A stretch of 64,000 nt of DNA from Planctomicrobium piriforme. GTDB taxonomy: Bacteria > Planctomycetota > Planctomycetia > Planctomycetales > Planctomycetaceae. Where the stretch lies: the NCBI RefSeq assembly GCF_900113665.1, contig NZ_FOQD01000001.1, positions 615,889-679,888 on the forward strand, read 5' to 3'. Both the position numbers and the translations under genes were made by a program. Under the pieces are notes generated by a model. That model had not been told where the DNA came from. It made no database searches and saw only the letters and a list, made by a program, of their open reading frames with translations. This document shows positions 26,669-34,704 of the stretch, one piece after another; position 1 is the stretch's first letter; the number at the start of each line of letters is the position of its first letter.

Positions 26669-27442
26669 ATGTTCGGTTTGAAGAAGACGCTCGCGGCTCT
26701 GCTGTTTGTGATTGTTCCCTGCTTCGCACAGGCGGGCGAGTCAGAGACGCCGATGACCGATCCGCTGGTCTGCACGTTTTCGCTGGTCGCCTGCGACCTG
26801 GAGAGCAAGCAATGGGGCATTGTGGTGGCGTCGCGTTATTACTCGGTCGGCACGGTCGTCCCCTGGGCGGACGCCGATGTCGGGGCGGTTGCTACCCAGA
26901 GTTTTGTGAACATCTCTTTCGGTCCCCGCGGACTCGATCTCTTGCGTCAGGGCAAGACCGCCGAGGAGACGATTCAACTGCTCCTCGCCGATGACCCGAT
27001 GCGCGGCGGACGGCAAATTGGCGTCGTCGACGCACAGGGGAATGCCGCCACCTACACCGGCGATAAGAGCTACCCCTGGGCTGGCGGCAAGACAGGCAAG
27101 CACTACGCCTGCCAGGGCAACATCCTCACCGGCCCGGAAGTGGTCGATGCGATGGCGAAGGCCTACGAAGAAACGGACGGCCCGTTTCATTGGAAGCTGA
27201 TGAAATCGCTCGAAGCTGGTGACGCGGCCGGCGGAGACAGCCGCGGCAAGCAGTCGGCATCAATTCTCGTCGTCAAAGACATCAGCGGCCCACAAGGGGT
27301 GAATGACCGGATGATCGATCTGCGAGTCGAAGACCACGCCGACCCGGTGACGGAACTGTCTCGCATTCTCTCCGTCCGCTGGCCCCTCATTGAGGAGGAA
27401 CCGGAACCCGAACCAGAACCGGCTCCGAAGGAAACGAAGTAG
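26669..27442 (+). CDS. Exported DUF1028 protein (copy 2)
   Basis: 257 residues from the ATG at 26669, where a signal peptide begins (MFGLKKTLAALLFVIVPCFAQAG-ES); the frame upstream overlaps copy 1 and is not coding. The body is about 75% identical by eye to copy 1, with the same conserved blocks CTFSLVACD, VPWADADVGAVATQ, AWAGG-equivalent PWAGGKTGKHYACQGNILTG and GDAAGGDSRGKQSASILVVKD. The C-terminus is a Glu-Pro repeat (EEPEPEPEPAPKETK), unlike copy 1. It is a tandem duplicate, presumably cotranscribed. Confidence 0.9.
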   Translation: MFGLKKTLAALLFVIVPCFAQAGESETPMTDPLVCTFSLVACDLESKQWGIVVASRYYSVGTVVPWADADVGAVATQSFVNISFGPRGLDLLRQGKTAEETIQLLLADDPMRGGRQIGVVDAQGNAATYTGDKSYPWAGGKTGKHYACQGNILTGPEVVDAMAKAYEETDGPFHWKLMKSLEAGDAAGGDSRGKQSASILVVKDISGPQGVNDRMIDLRVEDHADPVTELSRILSVRWPLIEEEPEPEPEPAPKETK

Positions 27443-27533
27443 CGCGGCGATTTGGGTGGCCGGGGTTGGAGCGATTTTTACTCGCGAAACCCCGGGCTTC
27501 ACTTGGGGATCTCTCTCTCATCACCCCGCGCTC

Positions 27534-27568
27534 GCATGCTCATGCTGCTGACGCGACATGAGCATGGC
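27534..27568. repeat. REP-like hairpin A
   Basis: Left arm GCATGCTCATG, loop CTGCTGACGCGA, right arm CATGAGCATGGC. The arms pair over 11 bp. An additional upstream string TCACCCCGCG is shared with element C. It lies between the DUF1028 pair and the convergent gene ending at 27619. Confidence 0.75.
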
Positions 27569-27618
27569 GTCCAACGCGGCCCTCCTCTGCGTGGCCCAAG
27601 GTCAGAGCCCTGCGCCGC

Positions 27619-28314
27619 TCACTTCAGCGTGATCGTTCTGCGAATGAGCGTGAATGTCTGCTCTTCGCTGGCTGGCCTCGCTCCACGTGCAACCTCCATC
27701 TGACATTCGACAATGGACAGGATCGCATTCCTGGCGACCATGGTTTCACGGGTACGATGAGGGCGCGCTTCTTCGTCCTGAAAAGCACGCTCCACCAAGG
27801 CCTCGTCCGTTTCTCCTGGCAGGCGTGAGGGGCCGTGTTCGAGCCAACTCCAATTGCGGACGACTTCTTCCTTCGGAACCGGTGCAGCCCAGATCAGGTC
27901 TCTGAAAGTCGAATGATGGACTTCTTTGCCATTCAGCAGGAAGCGGCAGAGATACGCGGGGCTGTCGCATGTGGAACCGAATTCAAATCCAAAGAGCAAA
28001 GTGCAGCTACCGCCGAATTCCAACCCTTGTATGTGAAGGTGCCGAAGCACCATTGTTCCGCTGGCGTCGGAAGTTGGAATTTGTCCTGGTCCGTAGTCGG
28101 TGACGGGGAAGTAATAGACCACATTGCCGACCGGATCTTCGACCTGGAGTTCGACGCCAGGCACAGGTGATCCATTACCGTCTAGAAATGAGAGCTGCAA
28201 CTCCACGTCCGGAAACCCGCCGTCCCAACGCATCGAACTCATTGCGACGATCTGGGCCAACACTAAGGCCACACCCCCGACAGCCAGCAGAATCCAGGTT
28301 GTTCGAGACTTCAT
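27619..28314 (-). CDS. Hypothetical membrane-anchored protein
   Basis: 231 residues from the ATG at 28314, where an N-terminal signal anchor begins (MKSRTTWILLAVGGVALVLAQIVA). The next ~90 residues (VELQLSFLDGNGSPVPGVELQV...SGTMVLRHLHIQGLEFGGS) look like a small beta-sandwich domain, of the type with Gly-rich turns in carboxypeptidase-regulatory-like domains. The rest is Glu/Arg-rich and helical. The only three cysteine clusters are in the outside part. No function is proposed. Confidence 0.65.
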   Translation of the reverse strand: MKSRTTWILLAVGGVALVLAQIVAMSSMRWDGGFPDVELQLSFLDGNGSPVPGVELQVEDPVGNVVYYFPVTDYGPGQIPTSDASGTMVLRHLHIQGLEFGGSCTLLFGFEFGSTCDSPAYLCRFLLNGKEVHHSTFRDLIWAAPVPKEEVVRNWSWLEHGPSRLPGETDEALVERAFQDEEARPHRTRETMVARNAILSIVECQMEVARGARPASEEQTFTLIRRTITLK

Positions 28315-28436
28315 GGTGATTTTCCACCAGCAAGAGCAAGAGGGCCTCTCCACACCACCGTATCAGCCTGCCGGTTGCCCTGACCACCGGGAAGGGATAA
28401 CCTGACGCTGGTCTTGAGCGTCCTGGCGGGGGGAAC

Positions 28437-28694
28437 ATGAGTCGTCAAAGCAAAAATTTCTACGTCATTCTCTGTCTGGTGGGCATCCTCTCATTCTCGG
28501 CCTGGCCGCTGTGGGAGTTGATCAGCGTCAAGGCCGCGAGCAACGCTTTACAGGCACGCGCCCAGGCTGCCGTCGCCGCCCACCCGGAACTCAAACCGGC
28601 TCTGACGATCGCCATGATGGACGGCGTTTTGACGCATGCCGAAGCGAAAGAAATTGTCGAGGCCACCGGGGAAAAGGTGACCGCGGAAGAGTGA
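28437..28694 (+). CDS. Small membrane protein with EF-hand-like end
   Basis: 85 residues; the ATG at 28437 follows GGCGGGGGGAAC. One hydrophobic segment (about residues 8-27, FYVILCLVGILSFSAWPLWEL) is an N-terminal anchor. The remainder is helical, with an acidic MMDGVLTHAEAKEIVEATG stretch that resembles half of an EF-hand-like or tellurite-resistance (TerB-like) acidic helix. The gene is divergent from the preceding one with a 122-bp gap. Function unknown. Confidence 0.6.
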   Translation: MSRQSKNFYVILCLVGILSFSAWPLWELISVKAASNALQARAQAAVAAHPELKPALTIAMMDGVLTHAEAKEIVEATGEKVTAEE

Positions 28695-28703
28695 CAGGAG
28701 TCT

Positions 28704-28808
28704 CAAGTTTTCAGTCATCAGTTTTGAGTACAGAACAATTCAGATGAGAAAACGCCACGCGTAATGATTTCAGGTGTTTCAAACTGACAACTGAAAACTG
28801 ATAACTTG
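28704..28808. repeat. Imperfect inverted repeat of CAGT words
   Basis: The left arm CAAGTTTTCAGTCATCAG-TTTTGAG (28704-28728) is complementary, with interruptions, to the right arm CAAACTGACAACTGAAAACT-GATAACTTG (28780-28807). It fills the gap between two plus-strand genes. Confidence 0.65.
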
Positions 28809-28879
28809 GTACTACTTTGAGTGAGATCGTTTTTGTGAATCGTTGAGAACGAGCGGGATTAATTAATAAGGAACTTGAG

Positions 28880-29371
28880 ATGGCAACGCTGGCAGTGATC
28901 GCTTATCCGAACGAAGAAACAGCCGAAGAGGTCCGGCTCAAGCTCATCAAAATGCAGAAAGACTATCTGCTCGACCTCCGCGATGCGGTGGTTGTGGTGC
29001 GCGACGAACAAGGCAAGATCCGCCTGCGGCAGATGTTCAATATGACGGCCGCCGGAGCCGTCACCGGCGGATTCTGGGGAACGCTGGTCGGCATGATCTT
29101 CCTGAGTCCGTTGTTCGGTCTGGCTGTTGGAGCCGCCTGGGGCGCTGCCTCGGGGGCACTCACCGACATCGGCATCGACGACGACTTCATGAAGAAACTG
29201 GCCGAAACCCTGACGCCGGGCACCGCCGCATTGTGCGTGCTGCTCCACTCCGAGGCTCCGGACAAGGTGGTCGAAGAAATCCGCCAGTTCGGCGGCACCG
29301 TCATCAAGACGAACCTGAGCCACGAAAACGAAGACAAGCTGCGGGTCGCCCTGGGCGGAACACCTGCCTGA
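28880..29371 (+). CDS. DUF1269 domain membrane protein
   Basis: 163 residues; MATLAVIAYPNEETAEEVRLKLIKMQ is the standard opening of DUF1269 proteins. The middle (about residues 55-95) is a Gly-rich hydrophobic hairpin (GAVTGGFWGTLVGMIF, GLAVGAAWGAASGAL) predicted to span or insert in the membrane. The C-terminal ferredoxin-like half is intact (LLHSEAPDKVVEEIRQFGGTVIKT). Function unknown in the family. A terminator follows. Confidence 0.9.
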   Translation: MATLAVIAYPNEETAEEVRLKLIKMQKDYLLDLRDAVVVVRDEQGKIRLRQMFNMTAAGAVTGGFWGTLVGMIFLSPLFGLAVGAAWGAASGALTDIGIDDDFMKKLAETLTPGTAALCVLLHSEAPDKVVEEIRQFGGTVIKTNLSHENEDKLRVALGGTPA

Positions 29372-29396
29372 GACGTGGATGCACGTTAACGCGATC

Positions 29397-29427
29397 AAAG
29401 GCCGGTTTCCCAAGAACCCGGCCTTTT
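29397..29427 (+). terminator. Rho-independent terminator
   Basis: Stem AAAGGCCGG...CCGGCCTTTT (29397-29427), 25 bp after the DUF1269 stop codon, with T-run inside the right arm. Confidence 0.85.
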
Positions 29428-29515
29428 GTCGTTTGTGAAACCATCTGGAGGCGTCACAGGTATTTGAGTTAACTCAATGCGGCCGCTTCGTTCGCAACCG
29501 ATCTGTAGGAATGAC

Positions 29516-30454
29516 ATGCAAGCACCGTTGAAATCGCTGGTCTGGGCTGTTTGTCTCTGCACGCTTCTTGGTTTCGTGGGGGAGGCCGCGACGACGTCGG
29601 CCGCGGAACCGGTCGTCCCGCCGGGCATCACGCTGGAACGAGGAATCGTCTTTGGGAAGGGGGGCGAGCAGGAGCTGAAGCTCGACATCGCATACCCCAA
29701 GTCTACCGACGGGCAATTGCCTGCGCTGGTGTTCATTCACGGGGGCGGCTGGGTCGGCGGGGATCGCGAGGCGTTCCTGCCGCTGATCGTGCAGTTCAGT
29801 CAGGCGGGCATCGTCTGCCTGACGGTGGACTATCGGCTGGCGCCGCAACATCGCTTTCCGGCTCAACTGGAAGACGTCAAATGTGCTGTGCGCTGGCTCA
29901 GGGCGAATGCGGAGAAGTATCACGTCGATCCGCAGCGCATCGCCGCATTTGGCGCCTCCGCCGGCGCCCATCTGGCCGCCTTGTTAGGAACCACGAACGG
30001 CGACGCACGTTGGGAAGGGTCAGGCGGAAATGCCGACCAGAGTTCGTCCGTCTGCGCAGTGGTCGGTCTGTCCGGCGCCTATGACCTGACCTTAGGGTAC
30101 GAGAACAGCGTGAAGCAGAGCTTCTTCGAAGGCCGGTCGGTTCGCGGTATGCTCGAATCGTTTCTCGGCGGCAAACCGGCTGACAAGGGGGACGCCTATC
30201 GCTCGGCCAGCCCTGTGGAACACGTTCAAGCAACCACGCCGCCGATGATTCTGGTTCACGGCACGGCAGACACACTGGTGCCGATCGAACAGTCGGAAGT
30301 CATGGAGCAAAAGCTGAAGGCGGCCGGCGTTGACGTTGAGTTCTTCCGCCTCGAAGGAGGAACCCACAGCTCGTTCGGCAAAGACGCCCAGCAGTCGATG
30401 CTGAAGATCAGCGAGAGCATCAGAGCGAGGCTGCAACCGGCGGCCGCCAAGTAA
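29516..30454 (+). CDS. Secreted esterase/lipase (alpha/beta hydrolase)
   Basis: 312 residues from the ATG at 29516 after TAGGA, where a signal peptide begins (MQAPLKSLVWAVCLCTLLG...TSAAEP). FIHGGGWVGGDREAF is the HGG oxyanion motif of the hormone-sensitive-lipase/BD-FAE group. The nucleophile elbow is FGASAGAHLAALL (GxSxG with Ser), the Asp region is HGTADTLVPIEQSE and the His is in EGGTHSSFG. It probably deacylates esters, perhaps acetylated polysaccharides; the substrate is inferred only from family precedents. Confidence 0.9.
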   Translation: MQAPLKSLVWAVCLCTLLGFVGEAATTSAAEPVVPPGITLERGIVFGKGGEQELKLDIAYPKSTDGQLPALVFIHGGGWVGGDREAFLPLIVQFSQAGIVCLTVDYRLAPQHRFPAQLEDVKCAVRWLRANAEKYHVDPQRIAAFGASAGAHLAALLGTTNGDARWEGSGGNADQSSSVCAVVGLSGAYDLTLGYENSVKQSFFEGRSVRGMLESFLGGKPADKGDAYRSASPVEHVQATTPPMILVHGTADTLVPIEQSEVMEQKLKAAGVDVEFFRLEGGTHSSFGKDAQQSMLKISESIRARLQPAAAK

Positions 30455-30510
30455 ATACAACTTTGGGCATCAATGTCGTGCCCCAGTCACGTCTCCGGTT
30501 TCAACTACTC

Positions 30511-30780
30511 CTATGCTCCGGCTCGCGTGAGTCGAAACCGGGCTTCCGCCTGTAAGATGGCCAGCAAGTTATTGGCCTCGATGTAGGCTTCGTATTCGGC
30601 TGTTTCGGAGGTGGTCAGTTCCCCTTCATTCGCCTTCTCCGCCAACTCTTGAACACGGTCTGCCAGGGCGGGCTCCGCCTGAAGATGGGAGAGTTGCCGC
30701 AATTGTTCCGGGGTCAGTAGCTCGAAAATGGGAGCAGTGCCGCGATGAAAGGCCTGATGTGCTTCGATGGCTGGGTTCAT
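30511..30780 (-). CDS. Small helical antitoxin-like protein
   Basis: 89 residues, almost wholly helical. The core ALADRVQELAEKANEGELTTSETAEYEAYIEANNLLAILQAEAR matches a common bacterial small-protein family that often accompanies an HNH nuclease or other toxin-like partner. No partner gene is adjacent here. Antitoxin function is therefore only a suggestion. The gene stands alone, with DUF488 upstream on the same strand. Confidence 0.7.
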   Translation of the reverse strand: MNPAIEAHQAFHRGTAPIFELLTPEQLRQLSHLQAEPALADRVQELAEKANEGELTTSETAEYEAYIEANNLLAILQAEARFRLTRAGA

Positions 30781-30861
30781 GCTCCTACTCTACGGAAACA
30801 GTGACAAAAGAGTCAAAATCATTCTTTGCCTTGGTACCGCCGCAGAAAATTGCCTTTCGCC

Positions 30862-31422
30862 TCAATCAAACAAGGTCTTCGGTCCGGGGTAGGTCACGGT
30901 TCCCTGATTGATTTTGGCTCCTTCCGTCATCTGGTGCGGCTTGATCTCTCCGCTGGAGAAAATGTGCTGAATGAGACCGCCCTGTGCCGTCCAGAAATCG
31001 CTCACCAGCCGGCGATGGCAGCGCCAGAAGACGCTCTCGGAACACATGATCGCCGTTTTCTTGGCGGCGGCAATTTTCGAGAGCGCTTCGATCCCGGTTT
31101 GAAAGTCGCCCGTCGCCATGTAGTCGGCGTAATTGCGGAAGCTAGGGTTCTTCAAGCCGAGATTCGGCGAGGGGCCGGCGGACTTGGACGCAGGCCGACG
31201 ACCTCCCAGCGATTCGAACCAGTGGTATTCGATGCCATGGTCTCTCAAGGCCGTTGAGAGAGTCTCCTGATTGAACTGGGGAAAGGCGCGAGAGCCGGGG
31301 AAGCGCCGAATGTCGACCAGAGCTGTGATTTGATGCTGCTTGAGCAGATCCAGAAAGTCTTCCAGCGGCTGGTTGGAATGACCGATGGTGAAGAGTTCGA
31401 CATTCTTAAAACGGCCGTCCAT
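30862..31422 (-). CDS. DUF488 family protein
   Basis: 186 residues from the ATG at 31422 (MDGRFKNVELFTIGHSNQ). Family markers: FTIGHSNQPLEDFLDLL at residues 10-26, LVDIRRFPGSRAFPQFN, YHWFESLGGRR, and the C-terminal CSESVFWRCHRRLVSDF (Cys-x7-Cys-His-Arg) that probably forms a catalytic or metal site. DUF488 function is unknown. The start codon region shares 18 identical bases with that of the HExxH gene at 33171-33626, and a half REP-like element lies upstream at 31472-31488. Confidence 0.9.
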   Translation of the reverse strand: MDGRFKNVELFTIGHSNQPLEDFLDLLKQHQITALVDIRRFPGSRAFPQFNQETLSTALRDHGIEYHWFESLGGRRPASKSAGPSPNLGLKNPSFRNYADYMATGDFQTGIEALSKIAAAKKTAIMCSESVFWRCHRRLVSDFWTAQGGLIQHIFSSGEIKPHQMTEGAKINQGTVTYPGPKTLFD

Positions 31423-31471
31423 GTCATTGCTCGCAGTCAGCTTCCGCATTCATCTGCACTCCGGCTTTTGT

Positions 31472-31488
31472 TGCGACATGCGCATGGC
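31472..31488. repeat. REP-like half element B
   Basis: TGCGACATGCGCATGGC matches the right half of the REP-like hairpins A and D but has a CGC variant in the arm. The matching left half is absent. An inverted copy of its GCGCATGGC occurs at 31554-31562 (GCCATGCGC), so a hairpin with a 65-nt loop is still possible. Confidence 0.5.
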
Positions 31489-31640
31489 TGCCCTGACAGC
31501 CGCGTTCAATCATACCACCCTGACCCGCCTTTGCTGTTTGGCACGCGAGCAGGGCCATGCGCTCCGCTACTGACCCTGCCACCCCGTCGCTATCATGATC
31601 CCATGTTTTTGAGAACACGGAGAGAGAAACGACAGGACTC

Positions 31641-33161
31641 ATGGAACCGCGACTGCTCGATTATCTGCAGAGAATTCTCAATGCTCCCGTCTACGATGTG
31701 GCGATCGAATCTCCGCTGGAACTGGCAAAAAAGCTGACCGTTCGCCTGGGGAATCAGGTCTGGCTGAAACGGGAAGATACCCAGCCGGTCTTCAGTTTCA
31801 AGCTGCGCGGCGCTTACAACAAGATGTCCCGGCTGTCAGCTGAAGAACGCGCCAGGGGCGTGATCTGTGCATCGGCCGGAAATCATGCACAAGGGGTCGC
31901 GCTGAGTGCCAGGCATCTGGGTTGTCAGGCCGTGATCGTGATGCCGGTGACGACTCCCAGGTTGAAGTCGGATGCCGTGCTCGCGCTGGGAGGACAGGTT
32001 GTCCTGCACGGGGACAGCTATTCGGATGCGTATGCCTACGCGCTGGAACTGCAGCGGCATCATGAATACGTCTTCGTTCATCCTTTCGATGACCCCGACG
32101 TCATCGCCGGGCAAGGCACCATCGGGATGGAAATTCTCCGCCAGCATCATCAGCCCATCTATGCGGTCTTCGTTGCCATTGGCGGCGGCGGGCTGATTTC
32201 CGGCGTGGCGGCTTACATCAAAGCGGTGCGGCCGGAGATCAAAGTCATCGGCGTGCAGATGGTCGATTCGGACGCGATGCTCCGGTCGATCAAAGCCGGC
32301 GAGCGCTGCCAGCTCGTGGACGTCGGACTCTTTTCCGATGGCACGGCCGTCAAACTTGTCGGCGAAGAAACTTTCCGCATGACGCGCGAACTCGTGGATG
32401 ATTTCGTTGTGGTCGATCACGATGCCGTCTGCGCTGCGATCAAGGATGCCTTTGAAGACACTCGCAGCATTTTGGAACCGGCCGGTGCGATGAGCATTGC
32501 GGGCATGAAGCAATACATCGCTCAGCATGGGATCAAAGGGGAGGATCTGGTTGCGATCACCTGTGGCGCGAACATGAACTTCGACCGATTGAGGTTCGTC
32601 GCCGAACGGGCCGAAGCCGGCGAGGAACGCGAAGCCCTGCTGGCTGTCACCATCCCGGAAGAACGAGGCAGCTTCAAGCGGCTCTGCGAAGCCATTGGGC
32701 AGCGGAATGTGACCGAGTTCAGTTATCGGATCTCCGACGAACGGGAAGCGCATGTTCTGGTCGGGCTGGCGATCAGCAACCGGAGCGAAACCGCAGCAAT
32801 CGCCCAGTCCATTTCCGCACTGGGCTTTGCCACCGTCGACCTGGGTGACGATGAACTTTCCAAAGAACATGTGCGCTACATGGTCGGCGGCAGAAGCCGG
32901 TTGACTGCGGACGAACGGCTGTACCGGTTCCAGTTTCCAGAACGGCCAGGGGCACTGATGCGATTCCTCTCCTGCATGCACCCCGGCTGGAACATCAGCC
33001 TGTTCCACTACCGAAACCAGGGCGCCGACTACGGGCATATCCTGGTCGGCATTCAGGTGCCGGATGATGAGAAATCGAACTTCCAGGAGTTCATCGACAC
33101 CCTGGGCTACCCCTGCGTCGATGAGACGGCGAACCGTGCTTACCAGTTGTTTCTGCGGTGA
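31641..33161 (+). CDS. ilvA: Threonine ammonia-lyase, biosynthetic
   Basis: 506 residues, the length of the biosynthetic (isoleucine pathway) form. The PLP-binding Lys is in VFSFKLRGAYNKM (about residue 58). CASAGNHAQGVALSA and VAIGGGGLISG (phosphate-binding Gly loop, about 182-192) are intact. Residues about 330-500 carry two ACT-like regulatory domains (AVTIPEERGSFKRLCEAIG and FQFPERPGALMRFLSCMHP), consistent with feedback control by isoleucine. It makes 2-oxobutanoate from threonine. It is single-cistron here, convergent with the HExxH gene (9-bp gap). Confidence 0.97.
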   Translation: MEPRLLDYLQRILNAPVYDVAIESPLELAKKLTVRLGNQVWLKREDTQPVFSFKLRGAYNKMSRLSAEERARGVICASAGNHAQGVALSARHLGCQAVIVMPVTTPRLKSDAVLALGGQVVLHGDSYSDAYAYALELQRHHEYVFVHPFDDPDVIAGQGTIGMEILRQHHQPIYAVFVAIGGGGLISGVAAYIKAVRPEIKVIGVQMVDSDAMLRSIKAGERCQLVDVGLFSDGTAVKLVGEETFRMTRELVDDFVVVDHDAVCAAIKDAFEDTRSILEPAGAMSIAGMKQYIAQHGIKGEDLVAITCGANMNFDRLRFVAERAEAGEEREALLAVTIPEERGSFKRLCEAIGQRNVTEFSYRISDEREAHVLVGLAISNRSETAAIAQSISALGFATVDLGDDELSKEHVRYMVGGRSRLTADERLYRFQFPERPGALMRFLSCMHPGWNISLFHYRNQGADYGHILVGIQVPDDEKSNFQEFIDTLGYPCVDETANRAYQLFLR

Positions 33162-33170
33162 GAGTGCAGT

Positions 33171-33626
33171 CTATGGGTGGTCAACGTCTTGCGCATACCG
33201 GTTCACCATTCCCCAAGCCCTCACCACAACTCCGCGCTCAGTGGTGTCACCACGTTCGAGCCATTGCCAGTAATGCACAAGCTCGTGCGACAATGAATGC
33301 AGCATCTCGGCCAAGGCGTTGTCGCGACCGCGTTCTTTTCTCAGTTGTGAGTAATCGCCCGTCGCCACCCGGATATGCGGTTGGAGGGTGGGGTCTAACC
33401 AATAGAAGAATGAAGCGCTGCAGATCTCGCCATGAATCGTCGTGATGGTTTCGTGCGGAGAGAGATAGACCGGCACAAAAATCGGGAACGGGTATCGCTG
33501 CCGCAGCCATCTCGCGTACCGCTTGTAGGCCTCACGCACTTCCCGAGGCCCGCGCGCACCGCGAATATGAATCCCGCCTCGGCGGTTGTGGGTATAAGGT
33601 TCGGCATACCGAAAATGCCTGTCCAT
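33171..33626 (-). CDS. Small HExxH putative metalloprotease
   Basis: 151 residues from the ATG at 33626 (MDRHFRYAEPYTHNRRG); a 19-codon longer frame has no supporting feature. The zinc-binding motif HELVHYWQW is at residues 114-122, with HSLS just before it. Helix REVREAYKRYARWLRQRY precedes a beta-rich middle (FVPVYLSPHETITTIHGE). The layout resembles small SprT/wss-like metallopeptidases of bacterial accessory genomes. A third zinc ligand is not obvious. Its first 18 bases around the start match the DUF488 gene. Confidence 0.7.
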   Translation of the reverse strand: MDRHFRYAEPYTHNRRGGIHIRGARGPREVREAYKRYARWLRQRYPFPIFVPVYLSPHETITTIHGEICSASFFYWLDPTLQPHIRVATGDYSQLRKERGRDNALAEMLHSLSHELVHYWQWLERGDTTERGVVVRAWGMVNRYAQDVDHP

Positions 33627-33706
33627 GTCATTGCTCGCGATCGGTCTCAAAATCATTTCTGCGGAGCGGTTGCGGGGCGACATAGCCTGAGACCGCCGCG
33701 ACGGGT

Positions 33707-33741
33707 GCCATCCTCATGTCGCGTCAGCAGCATGAGCATGC
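33707..33741. repeat. REP-like hairpin C (inverted)
   Basis: Reverse orientation of element A: GCCATCCTCATG, GTCGCGTCAGCAG and CATGAGCATGC. Only one arm base differs from A. It lies 81 bp upstream of the HExxH start codon on that gene's coding strand. Confidence 0.75.
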
Positions 33742-33891
33742 GAACGCGGGGTGAACGTGACGAGTCCTTGATGCGGGCGGACTCGGTCTCTCTCAATCGC
33801 GATATTATGAAGAGGGTTCGCCTGTTGGCGAGTCGGCCTGTTCGCGCTTCCATGGCGAAGGCGAGAGTTGAGGACTGGAAGGCCTCTCATT

Positions 33892-33999
33892 GAAAGACTG
33901 CCCCCGAAGGAACGCCGGTTGACGCTTGCATGCCCATGCTGCTTGACGCGACATGGGCATGGCACCCATCTTGAAGCGTCATCTGACAATGCTACCCCG
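33892..33999. repeat. Direct repeat, left copy, around nuclease-like gene
   Basis: This ~108-bp sequence is about 93% identical to 34705-34812 with no gap, at a constant offset of 813 bp. It includes REP-like hairpin D and the tail TTGAAGCGTCATCTGACAAT. Confidence 0.85.
33928..33963. repeat. REP-like hairpin D
   Basis: Arms GCATGCCCATG and CATGGGCATGGC, loop CTGCTTGACGCGA. Compared with element A, T is C in the left arm and A is G in the right arm, so the pair is preserved. It is inside the left direct repeat, 56 bp before the nuclease-like start codon. Confidence 0.8.
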
Positions 34000-34018
34000 G
34001 CCCAGGAATGAGTGTTGC

Positions 34019-34519
34019 ATGAAAAAAAGCACCCGTCACTCGAAGATCACAGGCGACTTCGCTGAGGCCCTCATCCTTTACTGGCTATCCAAACATGGCT
34101 ACGAATGCGCCTGCGTCGATCATACTGGAATCGATCTGATCGCCCGTGATCCTGCCAGCCAAAAGGTCATGGGGATCTCTGTGAAGAGTCGTTCGCGATA
34201 CGACGGCACAGAGAAGATGTCTGTAAACCTGCCGCCTGATGGGTTCGAAAAGGCGCGCCGGGCATGCGATGCTTTCGGCTGCGTGCCATACTACGCGATC
34301 GTCGTGGACGGAGGCGAAGTTATTCGCGGATTTCTCGTCTCGCTCATCCGTTTACTGGAGGTTGCCGGCGGCAACCAGAACGGCATGAGATACTGGCTGA
34401 TGGCAGACCGGAACATGGCTGCGTATCAAACTGACCCGCTGGTGCAGCAATTCGAACTGCACACAGCGGCTTGTTCCTGGCGCGATAAGATCGAGGTTCG
34501 TGAAACCGCTCGCAAGTGA
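34019..34519 (+). CDS. PD-(D/E)XK nuclease-like protein
   Basis: 166 residues from the ATG at 34019; the frame is open further upstream into the REP-like hairpin, so that extension is not coding. The N-terminal helix TGDFAEALILYWLSKHGYEC supplies Glu16, and GIDLIARDPASQKVMGISVKSRS supplies Asp39 and Lys56, with Ser54 where many family members have Glu or Gln. This is the core of the restriction-endonuclease-like fold, similar to Holliday-junction-resolvase-like or Mrr-like domains. Nuclease activity is inferred. It is enclosed by ~108-bp direct repeats and sits in the accessory-looking part of the window. Confidence 0.75.
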   Translation: MKKSTRHSKITGDFAEALILYWLSKHGYECACVDHTGIDLIARDPASQKVMGISVKSRSRYDGTEKMSVNLPPDGFEKARRACDAFGCVPYYAIVVDGGEVIRGFLVSLIRLLEVAGGNQNGMRYWLMADRNMAAYQTDPLVQQFELHTAACSWRDKIEVRETARK

Positions 34520-34704
34520 TTCCGGTAAGGACGGTTGGCCGACCGCAGCAATCGAAGCACCGTTGCATTTCACTGAAGGTGGGTCAGCGGCCGGATTTGT
34601 TCCGAATCGAAGCTGCGTTTCAGTGGAAAGGCTGATCTGCACCACAGCGTTCCCTCCCGACCTCGACCACACCCTACAAGTTGGCCCGCCCTCCCCCACT
34701 CAGC

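Noticed and set aside
31836..33038. 400-codon minus-strand frame opposite ilvA
   Set aside because: The plus strand encodes a complete threonine ammonia-lyase; the other frame has no protein features.
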